64,000 nt of DNA from an uncultured Lachnospiraceae bacterium (GCA_947628225.1 CANQYY010000009.1:1-64000); one strand, 5' to 3'. Shown: positions 17,566 through 26,107, counted from the first letter of the stretch. Made by a program: numbers and translations. Notes: generated from the sequence alone by a model not told the origin.

Positions 17566-18651
17566 GTGGCTAGAGTGTACAACTTTTCAGCAGGACCGGC
17601 AGTACTGCCGGAGGAAGTATTAAAAGAGGCGGCAGAGGAGATGCTGGATTATAAAGGAACCGGTATGTCGGTTATGGAAATGAGCCACCGCTCTAAGGCG
17701 TATGACACCATTATAAAAGAAGCGGAGAAGGATCTGAGGGATATTATGGAAATCCCGGACAATTATAAGGTGTTATTTCTGCAGGGCGGCGCTTCGCAGC
17801 AGTTTGCCATGATTCCGATGAATCTGATGAAAAACGGCGTGGCAGACTATATTGTGACCGGGCAGTGGGCAAAAAAAGCCTATACGGAGGCATGTAAATA
17901 TGGGAAGGCAGTAAAAATTGCCTCCTCCGAAGACAAAACCTTTTCCTATATCCCGGATTGTTCCGATCTGCCGATTGACGATGACGCTGATTATGTGTAC
18001 ATTTGTGAAAACAATACGATCTACGGGACGAAATATAAAACTTTACCAAATACCAAAGGGAAAACATTAGTGGCTGACGTATCCTCCTGTTTTCTTTCCG
18101 AGCCGGTGGATGTGTCAAAATACGGTGTGATTTATGGCGGAGTCCAGAAAAATATCGGTCCTGCCGGAGTGGTTATTGTAATTATCCGCGAGGATTTGAT
18201 TCCGGATGAGGTAGAGGAAAAAGTTCCGACCATGCTGCAGTATAAAATCCATGCGGACGCCCAATCTTTGTATAATACTCCGCCCGCCTATGGTATCTAT
18301 ATCTGTGGAAAAGTATTTAAATGGATTAAGAAAATGGGCGGATTAAAGGAAATGCAAAAAAGAAATATCGAGAAAGCAAAGGTATTATATGATTTCTTAG
18401 ATTCTTCCAAAATGTTCAGCGGAACTGTCCGGAAAGAGGATCGCTCTCTGATGAATGTGCCTTTTGTAACGGGCGATAAAGACTTAGATGCCAAATTTGT
18501 GGAAGAGGCAAAAAAAGCCGGTTTTGAAAACCTGAAGGGACACCGCACGGTGGGAGGCATGCGCGCCAGTATTTACAATGCCATGCCCAAAGAGGGAGTG
18601 GTAAAACTGGTAGAGTTTATGAAAAAGTTTGAGGAGGAAAACGCAAAATGA
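17566..18651 (+). CDS. serC: Phosphoserine aminotransferase
   Basis: 361 aa with a GTG start at 17566, 9 nt after AGGAGG; the TTG at 17560 is only 3 nt from that site. It is a PLP enzyme converting 3-phosphohydroxypyruvate to phosphoserine. Family motifs are VYNFSAGPAVLPEEVL at the start, LFLQGGASQQFAMIPMNL for phosphate and PLP contacts, and the Schiff-base lysine in YGGVQKNIGPAG. The last codons overlap the serA start by 4 nt (ATGA), so the two enzymes of serine synthesis are translationally coupled. Confidence 0.96.
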   Translation: MARVYNFSAGPAVLPEEVLKEAAEEMLDYKGTGMSVMEMSHRSKAYDTIIKEAEKDLRDIMEIPDNYKVLFLQGGASQQFAMIPMNLMKNGVADYIVTGQWAKKAYTEACKYGKAVKIASSEDKTFSYIPDCSDLPIDDDADYVYICENNTIYGTKYKTLPNTKGKTLVADVSSCFLSEPVDVSKYGVIYGGVQKNIGPAGVVIVIIREDLIPDEVEEKVPTMLQYKIHADAQSLYNTPPAYGIYICGKVFKWIKKMGGLKEMQKRNIEKAKVLYDFLDSSKMFSGTVRKEDRSLMNVPFVTGDKDLDAKFVEEAKKAGFENLKGHRTVGGMRASIYNAMPKEGVVKLVEFMKKFEEENAK

Positions 18652-19814
18652 GTATTAAGATAAATTGCCTGAATCCAATCGCCGCCTGCGGTCTGGATAT
18701 GTTGGATGACAAATATGAATTGACGGAGAATGTATCGGAGGCAGAAGCGATCTTAGTCAGAAGCGCCGTCATGCATGAAATGGATTTGCCGGATACGCTT
18801 CTTGCCGTAGCCAGAGCGGGAGCCGGAGTAAACAATATCCCGCTGGATAAATGTGCCGATGAAGGCATTGTTGTCTTTAACACGCCGGGAGCCAATGCCA
18901 ACGGGGTAAAGGAGCTGGTGATTGCCTGCATGCTGTTAGCGGCCAGAGATATTACCGGCGGCATCCAGTGGTGTAAGGAAAACAAAGAGAATGCCGACAT
19001 TGCGAAAGCAGCGGAAAAAGCAAAAAAGGCATTTGCCGGAACCGAGATCAAAGGGAAAAAGCTTGGCATCATCGGATTGGGAGCTATTGGCGTTCAGGTT
19101 GCCAATGCCGCTAACCGGCTGGGAATGGACGTATACGGCTGCGACCCTTATTTGTCGGTTGAGCATGCCCTTAATATGTCCCGCGATGTAACCATGGTGA
19201 AATCAAATGACGAGCTGTTTGAACTGTGTGATTATCTTACCGTTCATGTACCTCTTTTAGATTCGACAAAAGGAATGTTTAATAAAGAGGCGTTTGACAA
19301 GATGAAAGACGGCGTGGTTCTTTTAAACTTTTCCCGCGACACGCTGGTAAAGGAAGAAGATTTAAAAGAAGCGCTGGAATCCGGCAAGGTCGGAAAATAT
19401 GTAGTAGATTTTCCAAATTCAAATACCGTGAATTTCCCGAATACTATTGTAACTCCCCATCTGGGAGCTTCTACGCAGGAATCTGAAGATAACTGCGCCA
19501 AAATGGCAGTCCATCAGGTTCGTGACTTTATAGAAAACGGAAATATTAAAAATTCTGTAAATTATCCGAACTGCGATGCCGGAGTGTGCACCACCCAGGG
19601 GCGTATTACAGTAGCCCATAAGAATATACCGAACGTGTTGAGCCAGTTGACCGCCCTGTTCTCAAAGGATGGCGTCAATATTGAAAACCTGGTAAATAAA
19701 AGCCGTGGGAATTATGCTTACACAATTTTCGATATTTGTTCGGATTCATCGGAGGCTGTCGCAAAAGAACTGGCGGCAGTAGAGGGAGTTATCCGTGTAA
19801 GAATTATAAAATAA
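18648..19814 (+). CDS. serA: D-3-phosphoglycerate dehydrogenase with ACT domain
   Basis: 388 aa. It catalyses NAD-dependent oxidation of 3-phosphoglycerate, the first step of serine synthesis. The substrate domain precedes a Rossmann fold with GIIGLGAIGVQVAN and CDPY. Catalytic residues are visible in VLLNFSRDTLV (Arg), the following Glu and the His of TPHLGAST. The C-terminal 75 residues form an ACT domain (IPNVLSQLTALFSKDGVNIENL), so serine feedback is plausible. It is shorter than the 525-aa SerA type because the intervening domain is absent. A terminator follows. Confidence 0.93.
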   Translation: MSIKINCLNPIAACGLDMLDDKYELTENVSEAEAILVRSAVMHEMDLPDTLLAVARAGAGVNNIPLDKCADEGIVVFNTPGANANGVKELVIACMLLAARDITGGIQWCKENKENADIAKAAEKAKKAFAGTEIKGKKLGIIGLGAIGVQVANAANRLGMDVYGCDPYLSVEHALNMSRDVTMVKSNDELFELCDYLTVHVPLLDSTKGMFNKEAFDKMKDGVVLLNFSRDTLVKEEDLKEALESGKVGKYVVDFPNSNTVNFPNTIVTPHLGASTQESEDNCAKMAVHQVRDFIENGNIKNSVNYPNCDAGVCTTQGRITVAHKNIPNVLSQLTALFSKDGVNIENLVNKSRGNYAYTIFDICSDSSEAVAKELAAVEGVIRVRIIK

Positions 19815-19845
19815 CCTTCCTTATATTTTGTTTATCGAATGAAAG

Positions 19846-19884
19846 ATCCGAACCCGTATATGGTATGGGTTCGGATTCTTTTTC
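19846..19884 (+). terminator. Terminator after serA
   Basis: Perfect 10-bp stem ATCCGAACCC (19846-19855) with GGGTTCGGAT (19867-19876), extended inward by a few pairs, then TCTTTTTC. Confidence 0.9.
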
Positions 19885-19913
19885 TTGTGAAGTTTTATGC
19901 ATAATGATATAAT
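19885..19913 (+). promoter_or_regulatory. Promoter of the folC gene
   Basis: TTGTGA (19885-19890), 17-nt spacer, TATAAT (19908-19913), 50 nt before the folC start and directly after the serA terminator. Confidence 0.75.
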
Positions 19914-19962
19914 TTAGGACAAAGCCGGGAAAAGGGTAAAAGAAATAGAGGAGAGGCAGAGC

Positions 19963-21279
19963 ATGACTTACGAAGAAGCGATGGCATACATAAAAAAAAC
20001 GGAAACCCGGGGGATGAGCCTGGGGCTTCACCGGATGCGGGAGCTGTGCCGGCGGCTGGGAGATCCGCAGAAAAAGTTATCCATTATCCATATAGCGGGG
20101 ACAAACGGAAAAGGCTCTACCGCTGCTTATATCAGCAGTATTCTCGGCGTAAGCGGGTATCTCACAGGCCGCTATGTATCTCCGGCGGTATTTCAATATG
20201 AGGAATGTATCCAATATGAGGATAGGGAGGGGGTTCATTATATTGATCCGGAACTGCTTGCTGCCCTGATCACCCGGGTGGCGTCAGTGTCAGAGCAGAT
20301 GGCGTCTGGGGGAATGGAAGCCCCTACCTCCTTTGAAATGGAAACAGCGGTGGCTTTTCTTGCCTTTTGCCACTGGCAATGCCGGGCAGTTATATTGGAG
20401 GTGGGTCTGGGAGGAGAGGAAGACGCCACCAATGTCATAGACAAGCCGCTGCTTTCTGTTATTACCCCCATCAGCAGGGATCATAGGGAAATATTAGGAG
20501 ATACCGTGGAGGATATTGCGAGGCATAAGGCGGGGATAATAAAAGAGGGCGGAACCGTGATTGCCTATCAGAGAGAAAAGCGGATAGAGCAGGTACTGGC
20601 AGAGCAGGCAAAGAAAAAGGGCGCGGCTCTGACCTTACTGAAAAAAGACGATATGATGAGAATCTCCGCTGATGATAGGGGGATGCTGTTTTCGTATCAG
20701 GGAGAAACCTTCCGCACCGGAATGTCCGGGATCTACCAAATCGAAAATGCCTGTCTTGCTCTGGAAACCTGCAGGCATCTTCCGCCTCCCTATTCTGTTA
20801 CGATAGAGCAGCAAATATCCGGCATTCGCCGGGCGGTCTGGAGGGGACGTTTTGAAGTGGTTTCTACAGAGCCCCTTATTATTCTGGATGGGGCTCATAA
20901 TCCGGATGGGGCGAAGGCGCTGGCAGAATCAATCGGACAGCTTTTGCCGGACAGGGTACGGCATGGGATTATGGGCGTTTTCCGGGACAAGGAATATGAA
21001 AAAATGGTTTCTTATCTGGCGCCCCTGTTGACTGATATTGTCACGATTACGGCGCCGGGCGAACGGGGCTTGCCAAAAGAGATACTGGCCGAAGCCTTCC
21101 GAAGGAACGGCTGTCCTCTTGTTACCACGGCGCAAAACGTCAGTCTGGCGTTGAAGGAAGTCCGGAAACGGTGTAAAAAAGAGGAAGTCATCCTGATATT
21201 CGGCTCTCTGTCGTTTTTTAAAGAGCTGCCGTGGCATGATTTTTATGGAAATCCGATTAAAGAAAGGGAAAATAGTTAG
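19963..21279 (+). CDS. folC: Folylpolyglutamate synthase / dihydrofolate synthase
   Basis: 438 aa. It is an ATP-dependent Mur-ligase-type enzyme that adds glutamate to dihydropteroate and folates. The P-loop is IAGTNGKGSTAAY near residue 45. The glutamate and folate region has SPAVFQYEECIQ, the central EVGLGGEEDATNV is typical, and the C-terminal domain carries DGAHNPDGAKAL. The ATG at 19963 follows GAGGAGAGG. It starts a run of folate genes with folE, folP and folBK, separated from them by a ybaK-like gene. Confidence 0.95.
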   Translation: MTYEEAMAYIKKTETRGMSLGLHRMRELCRRLGDPQKKLSIIHIAGTNGKGSTAAYISSILGVSGYLTGRYVSPAVFQYEECIQYEDREGVHYIDPELLAALITRVASVSEQMASGGMEAPTSFEMETAVAFLAFCHWQCRAVILEVGLGGEEDATNVIDKPLLSVITPISRDHREILGDTVEDIARHKAGIIKEGGTVIAYQREKRIEQVLAEQAKKKGAALTLLKKDDMMRISADDRGMLFSYQGETFRTGMSGIYQIENACLALETCRHLPPPYSVTIEQQISGIRRAVWRGRFEVVSTEPLIILDGAHNPDGAKALAESIGQLLPDRVRHGIMGVFRDKEYEKMVSYLAPLLTDIVTITAPGERGLPKEILAEAFRRNGCPLVTTAQNVSLALKEVRKRCKKEEVILIFGSLSFFKELPWHDFYGNPIKERENS

Positions 21280-21299
21280 CAAAGGAAAGGGATGATAGG

Positions 21300-21788
21300 A
21301 TGGCAAAACGAGAAAAGGAGAAAAAAACCAATGCCATGCGCATTCTGGAAAAAAAACAAATTAATTTTGAAATCAATACCTATGAATGTGAGGAATTTAT
21401 AGACGGCGTCCATATAGCGGATAAGCTGGGACAATCCTATGAGCAGAGTTTTAAAACCCTCGTCTTACAGGGCAAAAGCAGGATGTACTATGTTTTTGTT
21501 GTTCCCATTGCCCGGGAAGTGGATTTGAAAAAGGCGGCGAAGGTAGTGGGAGAAAAATCCTTAGAGATGGTGCCGGTAAAGGAAATTTATGCGGTAACAG
21601 GATATATTCGGGGAGGCTGCACTCCGATCGGCATGAAAAAGCAGTACCCTACGATTATCCATGAATCGGCGCAGGATTTCCGGCAGATCATTATCAGCGG
21701 GGGAAAACTCGGAGTGCAGATTTTTCTTTCTCCTCAGGATCTTTTGACGGTCACGGGAGGAAGTTTTGCAGATATTATTGTGAAATAA
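21300..21788 (+). CDS. ybaK: YbaK/EbsC-type Cys-tRNA(Pro) deacylase
   Basis: 162 aa; the ATG at 21300 follows AAAGGGATGATAGG. It belongs to the YbaK/ProX editing-domain family, which hydrolyses mischarged Cys-tRNA(Pro). Visible features are NAMRILEKKQINFEINTYE at the N terminus, the conserved Lys in KTLVLQGKSRMYYVFVVP, and GYIRGGCTPIGMKKQYP. The length matches the bacterial YbaK family. It is placed within folate genes, 20 nt after folC, probably only as a transcriptional neighbour. Confidence 0.93.
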   Translation: MAKREKEKKTNAMRILEKKQINFEINTYECEEFIDGVHIADKLGQSYEQSFKTLVLQGKSRMYYVFVVPIAREVDLKKAAKVVGEKSLEMVPVKEIYAVTGYIRGGCTPIGMKKQYPTIIHESAQDFRQIIISGGKLGVQIFLSPQDLLTVTGGSFADIIVK

Positions 21789-21806
21789 GCGGGTTCATGC
21801 TATACT
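21778..21806 (+). promoter_or_regulatory. Promoter ahead of folE
   Basis: TTGTGA (21778-21783), 17-nt spacer, TATACT (21801-21806). It overlaps the 3' end of ybaK and could drive folE, folP, folBK and pheA separately from folC. Confidence 0.6.
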
Positions 21807-21830
21807 AATGATTGCTGTGGACAAATAAGA

Positions 21831-21849
21831 AGGCACCTGCCGGGTGCCT
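21831..21849 (+). other. Hairpin in the folE leader
   Basis: AGGCACC (21831-21837) and GGTGCCT (21843-21849) form a perfect 7-bp stem 7 nt before the ribosome binding site. It has no T-tract, and I could not recognise a tetrahydrofolate riboswitch in the remaining leader. Confidence 0.5.
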
Positions 21850-21867
21850 GAGAGAAAAGAGGTACCT

Positions 21868-22422
21868 ATGAATCACGAAAAAATCAAGCAGGCAGTGCAA
21901 TTATTTTTAGAGGGAATCGGAGAAGACCCGGAAAGAGAGGGGTTACAGGATACGCCAAGACGAATTGCCGATATGTGCGGGGAAATCTTTGGCGGTTATG
22001 GACAGGAAGCGGGCGGGCATCTGAGCCGTACCTTTTCCTCTGAAGTGGGGGGAATGGTAGTGGAAAGGGACATCCCGTTTTATTCTGTATGTGAACATCA
22101 TCTGCTTCCTTTTTTTGGAAAGGTACATATTGGTTATATCCCGGACGGCAGGGTAGTGGGGTTAAGCAAGCTGTCGCGCACAGTCGAGGTATATGCCAGA
22201 CGCGCTCAGATACAGGAGCGCTTAACCGACCAGATAGCGGATGCCATTATGACGGAGCTGAGGCCAAAGGGCGTTATGGTAATGATTGAGGCGGAACATC
22301 TGTGCATGTCCATGCGGGGGATACAAAAGCCGGGAACTAAGACTGCCACCTGTTCCGCAAAGGGAATGCTGGAAAAGGACAGCAGCCGGCAGCAGTTGTT
22401 TATGAAACTGATAGGGAGGTAA
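21868..22422 (+). CDS. folE: GTP cyclohydrolase I
   Basis: 184 aa from the ATG at 21868 after AAGAGG; an upstream in-frame TTG or GTG has no site. It converts GTP to 7,8-dihydroneopterin triphosphate, the entry step of folate synthesis. The zinc ligands are Cys and His of [18 protein letters not shown] and the later Cys in MKGMRG-like [21 protein letters not shown]. The N-terminal [18 protein letters not shown] is standard. The stop is followed by folP after 2 nt, giving tight coupling. Confidence 0.97.
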   Translation: MNHEKIKQAVQLFLEGIGEDPEREGLQDTPRRIADMCGEIFGGYGQEAGGHLSRTFSSEVGGMVVERDIPFYSVCEHHLLPFFGKVHIGYIPDGRVVGLSKLSRTVEVYARRAQIQERLTDQIADAIMTELRPKGVMVMIEAEHLCMSMRGIQKPGTKTATCSAKGMLEKDSSRQQLFMKLIGR

Positions 22423-22424
22423 GG

Positions 22425-23237
22425 ATGAGAATCGGCAACCGGGAGTTTTCCTCCGGCAGACGCACCTATGTCATGGGGATTTTAAATGTGACGCCGGATT
22501 CGTTTTCCGACGGGGGAAAATATTATCCGTTATCGGATGCTATGAAGGCGGCTGAGAGGATGATAGAGGATGGAGCGGATATAATCGACATAGGCGGGGA
22601 ATCTAACAGACCGGGATATGCGCCGGTCAGTGAAGAAGAAGAAATCCGCCGCATTGTTCCTGTCATCGAAGCGATAAAAAAAAGGTTTGATGTGCCGGTA
22701 TCGGCAGATACCTGTAAAAGCCGGGTGGCAAGGGCGGCTTTGTCGGCAGGCGCCGACCTTCTCAATGATATATGGGGATTTCGCCGTGACGAAGGGATGG
22801 CTGTCCTGGCGGCAGAGCAGCAGGTTCCGGTATGCCTGATGCACAACAGGGAGAAAGCTGAATATGCCGATTTCCGGAAAGAGGTTATTGAGGATCTGAA
22901 ACTCTCTCTTGCCATAGCAGACAGGCATGGTGTAAAAAAAGAGAATATTATATTGGATCCGGGTATTGGTTTTGGAAAGACCTATGAGCAGAATCTGATT
23001 ATAATGAATCATTTGGAAGATATTACAGCGCTGGGGTATCCGGTGCTGTTGGGCGCATCCAGAAAGAGCGTGATTGGCCTTACGCTCGATTTGCCGGTGG
23101 CAGAACGGGAAGAGGGTACGATAGCCGCCAGTGTCATAGCGGCGATGAAGGGATGCGAATATGTCCGGGTGCATGATGTGAAAAAAAATGTCCGCGCCCT
23201 GAAAATGACCGATGCCATTTTGCATGGCGGCGAATGA
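22425..23237 (+). CDS. folP: Dihydropteroate synthase
   Basis: 270 aa, a TIM-barrel enzyme that joins pABA to dihydropterin pyrophosphate and is the sulfonamide target. Signatures are YVMGILNVTPDSFSDGGKYY at the pyrophosphate site, ADIIDIGGESNRPGYAPVS, INDIWGFR-like LLNDIWGFRRDEG, and near the C terminus LLGASRKSVIG and YVRVHDVK. The ATG at 22425 lies inside AGGTAAGGATG, giving coupled translation from folE. The length is normal. Confidence 0.96.
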   Translation: MRIGNREFSSGRRTYVMGILNVTPDSFSDGGKYYPLSDAMKAAERMIEDGADIIDIGGESNRPGYAPVSEEEEIRRIVPVIEAIKKRFDVPVSADTCKSRVARAALSAGADLLNDIWGFRRDEGMAVLAAEQQVPVCLMHNREKAEYADFRKEVIEDLKLSLAIADRHGVKKENIILDPGIGFGKTYEQNLIIMNHLEDITALGYPVLLGASRKSVIGLTLDLPVAEREEGTIAASVIAAMKGCEYVRVHDVKKNVRALKMTDAILHGGE

Positions 23238-23253
23238 AATCGGAGGTGCCAAG

Positions 23254-24078
23254 ATGGATGAAATACGAATTGAAAATCTGGAAGTATACTGTCATCATGG
23301 CGTGTTAAAAGAGGAAAACGTCCTGGGACAGAAATTTCTGGTATCCCTTGTTTTGTATACGGATACGAAAAAAGCAGGCGTGAGTGATGATTTGGCTTTT
23401 TCTATTGATTATGCCGAGCTGTCGCATTTTGCAGAAAAACGGATGAAGGAGAAAAATTATAAATTATTGGAGGCAGCAGCAGAACATTTGGCGGAAGATA
23501 TTTTGATGGATTTTCCCATGGTAAAAAAGATCCGGGTGGAGTTAAAAAAACCCTGGGCGCCGATTTTACTCCCTTTGGATACCGTCTGCGTCCGGATAGA
23601 GAGGGAATGGGTACCGGTTTATTTGTCGGTGGGCTCTAATATGGGAAATCGTAAAGAAAATATTGAGGCGGCTCTCCGCGCGCTGAAGCAGGATAAAAAA
23701 ATAAGCAGCCTGACAGCATCGAAGCTGATAGAAACGGAGCCTTACGGTTATACAGACCAGGCAAAGTTTCTAAACGGGGCGGTAGGGTTTTATACCCTAT
23801 ATTCTCCGGAGGAGTTGCTGGAGAAAATCCATGAAATTGAAAAAGAGGGGAAGCGGGAACGGAATATCCATTGGGGGCCGCGGACGATTGATCTGGATAT
23901 CCTTCTTTTTGGAAACCGGATTATCCAGAGTGAAAGCCTTACAATCCCTCATCGGGAAATGCACCTGCGGCAATTTGTATTACAGCCGTTATCCGAGATA
24001 GCGCCCTGGGCAGTCCACCCGTTATTGCACCGGACGGTCAGCGAGTTAGCAGAAAACGTGAAGGAGGAAAAGCCATGA
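23254..24078 (+). CDS. folBK: Fused dihydroneopterin aldolase / HPPK (FolB-FolK)
   Basis: 274 aa from the ATG at 23254, 7 nt after GGAGG; the frame is open upstream inside folP. Residues 1-117 are FolB, with IRIENLEVYCHHGVLKEE and a YKLLEAAAEHLAEDIL helix. Residues 120-274 are FolK: VYLSVGSNMGNRKENIEAAL, IETEPYG, FLNGAVGFYT, and WGPRTIDLDILLFGNRII with the Mg aspartates. The two consecutive steps (aldol cleavage, then pyrophosphorylation) are on one polypeptide and directly feed FolP encoded upstream. Confidence 0.95.
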   Translation: MDEIRIENLEVYCHHGVLKEENVLGQKFLVSLVLYTDTKKAGVSDDLAFSIDYAELSHFAEKRMKEKNYKLLEAAAEHLAEDILMDFPMVKKIRVELKKPWAPILLPLDTVCVRIEREWVPVYLSVGSNMGNRKENIEAALRALKQDKKISSLTASKLIETEPYGYTDQAKFLNGAVGFYTLYSPEELLEKIHEIEKEGKRERNIHWGPRTIDLDILLFGNRIIQSESLTIPHREMHLRQFVLQPLSEIAPWAVHPLLHRTVSELAENVKEEKP

Positions 24079-25202
24079 TAGATTTATCCGTATCCAGACA
24101 GCAGATTGATGAAATAGACAGCCAGATCGTAGATCTGTTTGAAAAAAGAATGGCGGTATCGAACGAAGTGGCAAAGTACAAGCTAAAAACAGGGAAACCG
24201 GTTTTTGATAAGGAGAGGGAGGAGCAGAAGCTGGAAAAGCTGGGCTCCATGTCGCACAATGAATTTAATGAACGGGCGGTAAGGGAACTCTTCAGCCAGA
24301 TTATGTCCATCAGCCGCAAATATCAGTATGGCGTCCTGCCGCATACAGAAGATGTGACGGCGTTTCAAAAAGTAGAGCAGATTGTGTCAGGGGAGGAACA
24401 GCGGGTTTACTATTTTGGCGTTCCGGGAACCCATACCCAGCAGGCTATGGAGGATGTTTTCGGCGCCGGGGCGCAGGGGATCAGCTGTCAGAGCTTCCGG
24501 GGGATAATGGAGGCGGTAGAGAAGGGAAAGGCTGATTTTGGCGTGCTCCCCATTGAAAATTCCTCGACGGGAGGAATCACAGCAAACTATGACCTGCTTC
24601 TCCAGTATAAAAATGCCATTGTGGCGCAGCATGTTATGAAAATTGACCAGTGCCTTTTAGCGCCGGCGGGAACAAAGCCGGAGGAAATCAGGAAGGTATA
24701 CTCCCACCCGCAGGGTCTGCTCCAATGCCAGCAGTATATGGAGGCGCATCCGGGCTATGAGGGGATTGAATGCGACAGCACGGCGGCGGCGGCAAGAAAG
24801 GTGGCGGAAGAGGGAAGCCGCGCACAGGCAGCCATAGCCAGCCGCAGGGCGGCAAAGGAGTATGGTCTGGAAATCGTGGCGGACAGTATCCAGCAGGAGA
24901 AAAATAACTGTACCCGCTTTATCATTATCGGACCAAAAGAAATTTATACGGAGAAAAGTAATAAGCTGGCGCTTTGCATAGAACTTCCGCACCAGAGCGG
25001 AAGTTTATACCGGATATTGTCGCACTTTTTATATAATGATCTGAATATGACCCAGATTGAATCTCGTCCGATACCGGGGAAAAATTGGGAATATCGTTTT
25101 TTTGTTGATGTAGAGGGGAATTTAGAGGATGCCGCCGTACAGAACGCTCTGCGGGGAATTAAAGAAGAGGCGGCATTTTTGAGAGTACTGGGTAATTTTT
25201 AA
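24075..25202 (+). CDS. pheA: Bifunctional chorismate mutase / prephenate dehydratase
   Basis: 375 aa; the ATG overlaps the folBK stop by 4 nt. Residues 1-90 form an AroQ chorismate mutase helical domain (RQQIDEIDSQIVDLFEKRM, with Arg and Lys of the active site). Residues about 112-290 are prephenate dehydratase with YFGVPGTHTQQAM, GVLPIENSSTGGI and the catalytic NCTRFIII. Residues about 300-370 are an ACT domain (ELPHQSGSLYRILSHF) with the ESRP motif for phenylalanine feedback. The coupling to folate genes makes sense only as shared chorismate use; regulation is not visible. Confidence 0.95.
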   Translation: MIDLSVSRQQIDEIDSQIVDLFEKRMAVSNEVAKYKLKTGKPVFDKEREEQKLEKLGSMSHNEFNERAVRELFSQIMSISRKYQYGVLPHTEDVTAFQKVEQIVSGEEQRVYYFGVPGTHTQQAMEDVFGAGAQGISCQSFRGIMEAVEKGKADFGVLPIENSSTGGITANYDLLLQYKNAIVAQHVMKIDQCLLAPAGTKPEEIRKVYSHPQGLLQCQQYMEAHPGYEGIECDSTAAAARKVAEEGSRAQAAIASRRAAKEYGLEIVADSIQQEKNNCTRFIIIGPKEIYTEKSNKLALCIELPHQSGSLYRILSHFLYNDLNMTQIESRPIPGKNWEYRFFVDVEGNLEDAAVQNALRGIKEEAAFLRVLGNF

Positions 25203-25217
25203 ACAGCCCGATTTTTT

Positions 25218-25562
25218 CTAATCCGAAATTTCTAACAGTTTCCTGACGGCATCCTGCATAGCAGGGTGCTGGCGGTAGGCTTCAATGACCAGACGCTCTT
25301 CTCCGGAAAGAAGAAGCGGAATGTCAAAATTATTTTCAATAGAATAGCCAAAAGCTTCCAGTATATTGTCAATATGATAATAATTGCATAATGTCATAAA
25401 GGTATCGGCATTTGGCTGGGTTCTGCCGCCTTCCCATCCGTAAATGGATTTAGCTTCAATCTTAATATTTTTTGATTTCAGATAATTACTAACCTCTTTC
25501 ACGGAAAGATGGTTCAATTTTCTATAGTACCGCAATACACGGGCGATATTCGGATTTCTCAT
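25218..25562 (-). CDS. XRE-type helix-turn-helix regulator
   Basis: 114 aa on the minus strand from the ATG at 25562, which has GGAG 7 nt upstream. A longer in-frame extension runs across the promoter and is not used. The N-terminal HTH (about residues 5-65) reads IARVLRYYRKLNHLSVKEVS then IEAKSIYGWEGGRTQPNADT, the XRE recognition pattern with the conserved W-E-G-G-R-T-Q-P. The rest is a small helical C-terminal part ending VRKLLEISD. The target is unknown. It is transcribed away from the next small HTH gene and convergently with pheA. Confidence 0.85.
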   Translation of the reverse strand: MRNPNIARVLRYYRKLNHLSVKEVSNYLKSKNIKIEAKSIYGWEGGRTQPNADTFMTLCNYYHIDNILEAFGYSIENNFDIPLLLSGEERLVIEAYRQHPAMQDAVRKLLEISD

Positions 25563-25641
25563 GATAATCTCCATTCCAGAGCGTTTTATGCGACGGGGCG
25601 ATGAAAAATTCGCAACTGCAATCTCTCCGCCGCCATCCAGA

Positions 25642-25668
25642 CTATTTGTGACGCTCCGGCACAAATAG
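25642..25668 (-). other. Hairpin in the XRE gene leader
   Basis: Perfect 9-bp stem, CTATTTGTG (25642-25650) and CACAAATAG (25660-25668), with a 9-nt loop. It lies inside the roughly 120-nt untranslated leader of the minus-strand HTH gene. Confidence 0.6.
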
Positions 25669-25691
25669 CCCTGTTTTGTTTTTTCACTTTT

Positions 25692-25720
25692 ATCATAATG
25701 AAAGTAATGTTTGGTGTCAA
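25692..25720 (-). promoter_or_regulatory. Promoter of the XRE regulator gene
   Basis: On the minus strand, TTGACA (25720-25715), 17-nt spacer, TATGAT (25697-25692). The strong match places the transcript start near 25685, inside the longer open frame, and supports the downstream start codon. Confidence 0.8.
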
Positions 25721-25752
25721 GCAATAAGACTGACCTCGCAGGGAAAAAGTAA

Positions 25753-25781
25753 TTGACGTTCCTTAATAACAAGAATATAAT
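25753..25781 (+). promoter_or_regulatory. Promoter of the small HTH gene
   Basis: TTGACG (25753-25758), 17-nt spacer, TATAAT (25776-25781). It is divergent from the XRE promoter, with only about 32 bp between the two -35 boxes. Confidence 0.8.
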
Positions 25782-25828
25782 AAAAACAGAAACGGAAAAT
25801 TCTCTTTACAAGCGAAAAGAGGCTATTT

Positions 25829-26011
25829 ATGGAAATGACAAAAAAGGTATGGAAATACATAGAAAAAAATAAAATTGATATAGATTCCCTTTCTGAGGCT
25901 ACCGGCGTCAGCCGTAAATTATTCCGGAGAAACCCGGATCGTCCCATGAATGCAACGGAATTTCTGGAAGTATGCGCGTATCTGAAAATAAATCCAAGGG
26001 AGTTCACATAA
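25829..26011 (+). CDS. Small XRE-like HTH protein, 60 aa
   Basis: 60 aa; the ATG at 25829 follows AAAAGAGG with 8-nt spacing and a near-consensus promoter. It is essentially one compact HTH: VWKYIEKNKIDIDSLSEATG, then VSRKLFRRNPDRPMNATEFL, then VCAYLKINPREF, as in the Cro/C1 fold with the last helix preceding an LxxxPxxF-type end. No ligand or oligomerisation domain is present. It may bind DNA as a dimer and act with the divergent XRE gene; this is inferred from position only. Confidence 0.75.
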   Translation: MEMTKKVWKYIEKNKIDIDSLSEATGVSRKLFRRNPDRPMNATEFLEVCAYLKINPREFT

Positions 26012-26107
26012 TTCTCAAATTTCCAACACAAACCGTTCAAAAACAAAACAAACTCCCCTCACAATTTCCGGCTAGGATAAACACATAGAAAGCGAAAGGA
26101 TGTGTTT

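Noticed and set aside
21789-21867. Tetrahydrofolate riboswitch before folE
   Set aside because: The leader is under 80 nt with one simple hairpin; the conserved three-way junction and pseudoknot sequences were not found.
25563-25772. N-terminal extension of the XRE regulator
   Set aside because: The open frame runs through a strong promoter and a perfect hairpin, and the start at 25562 has its own GGAG site, so the upstream part is untranslated.
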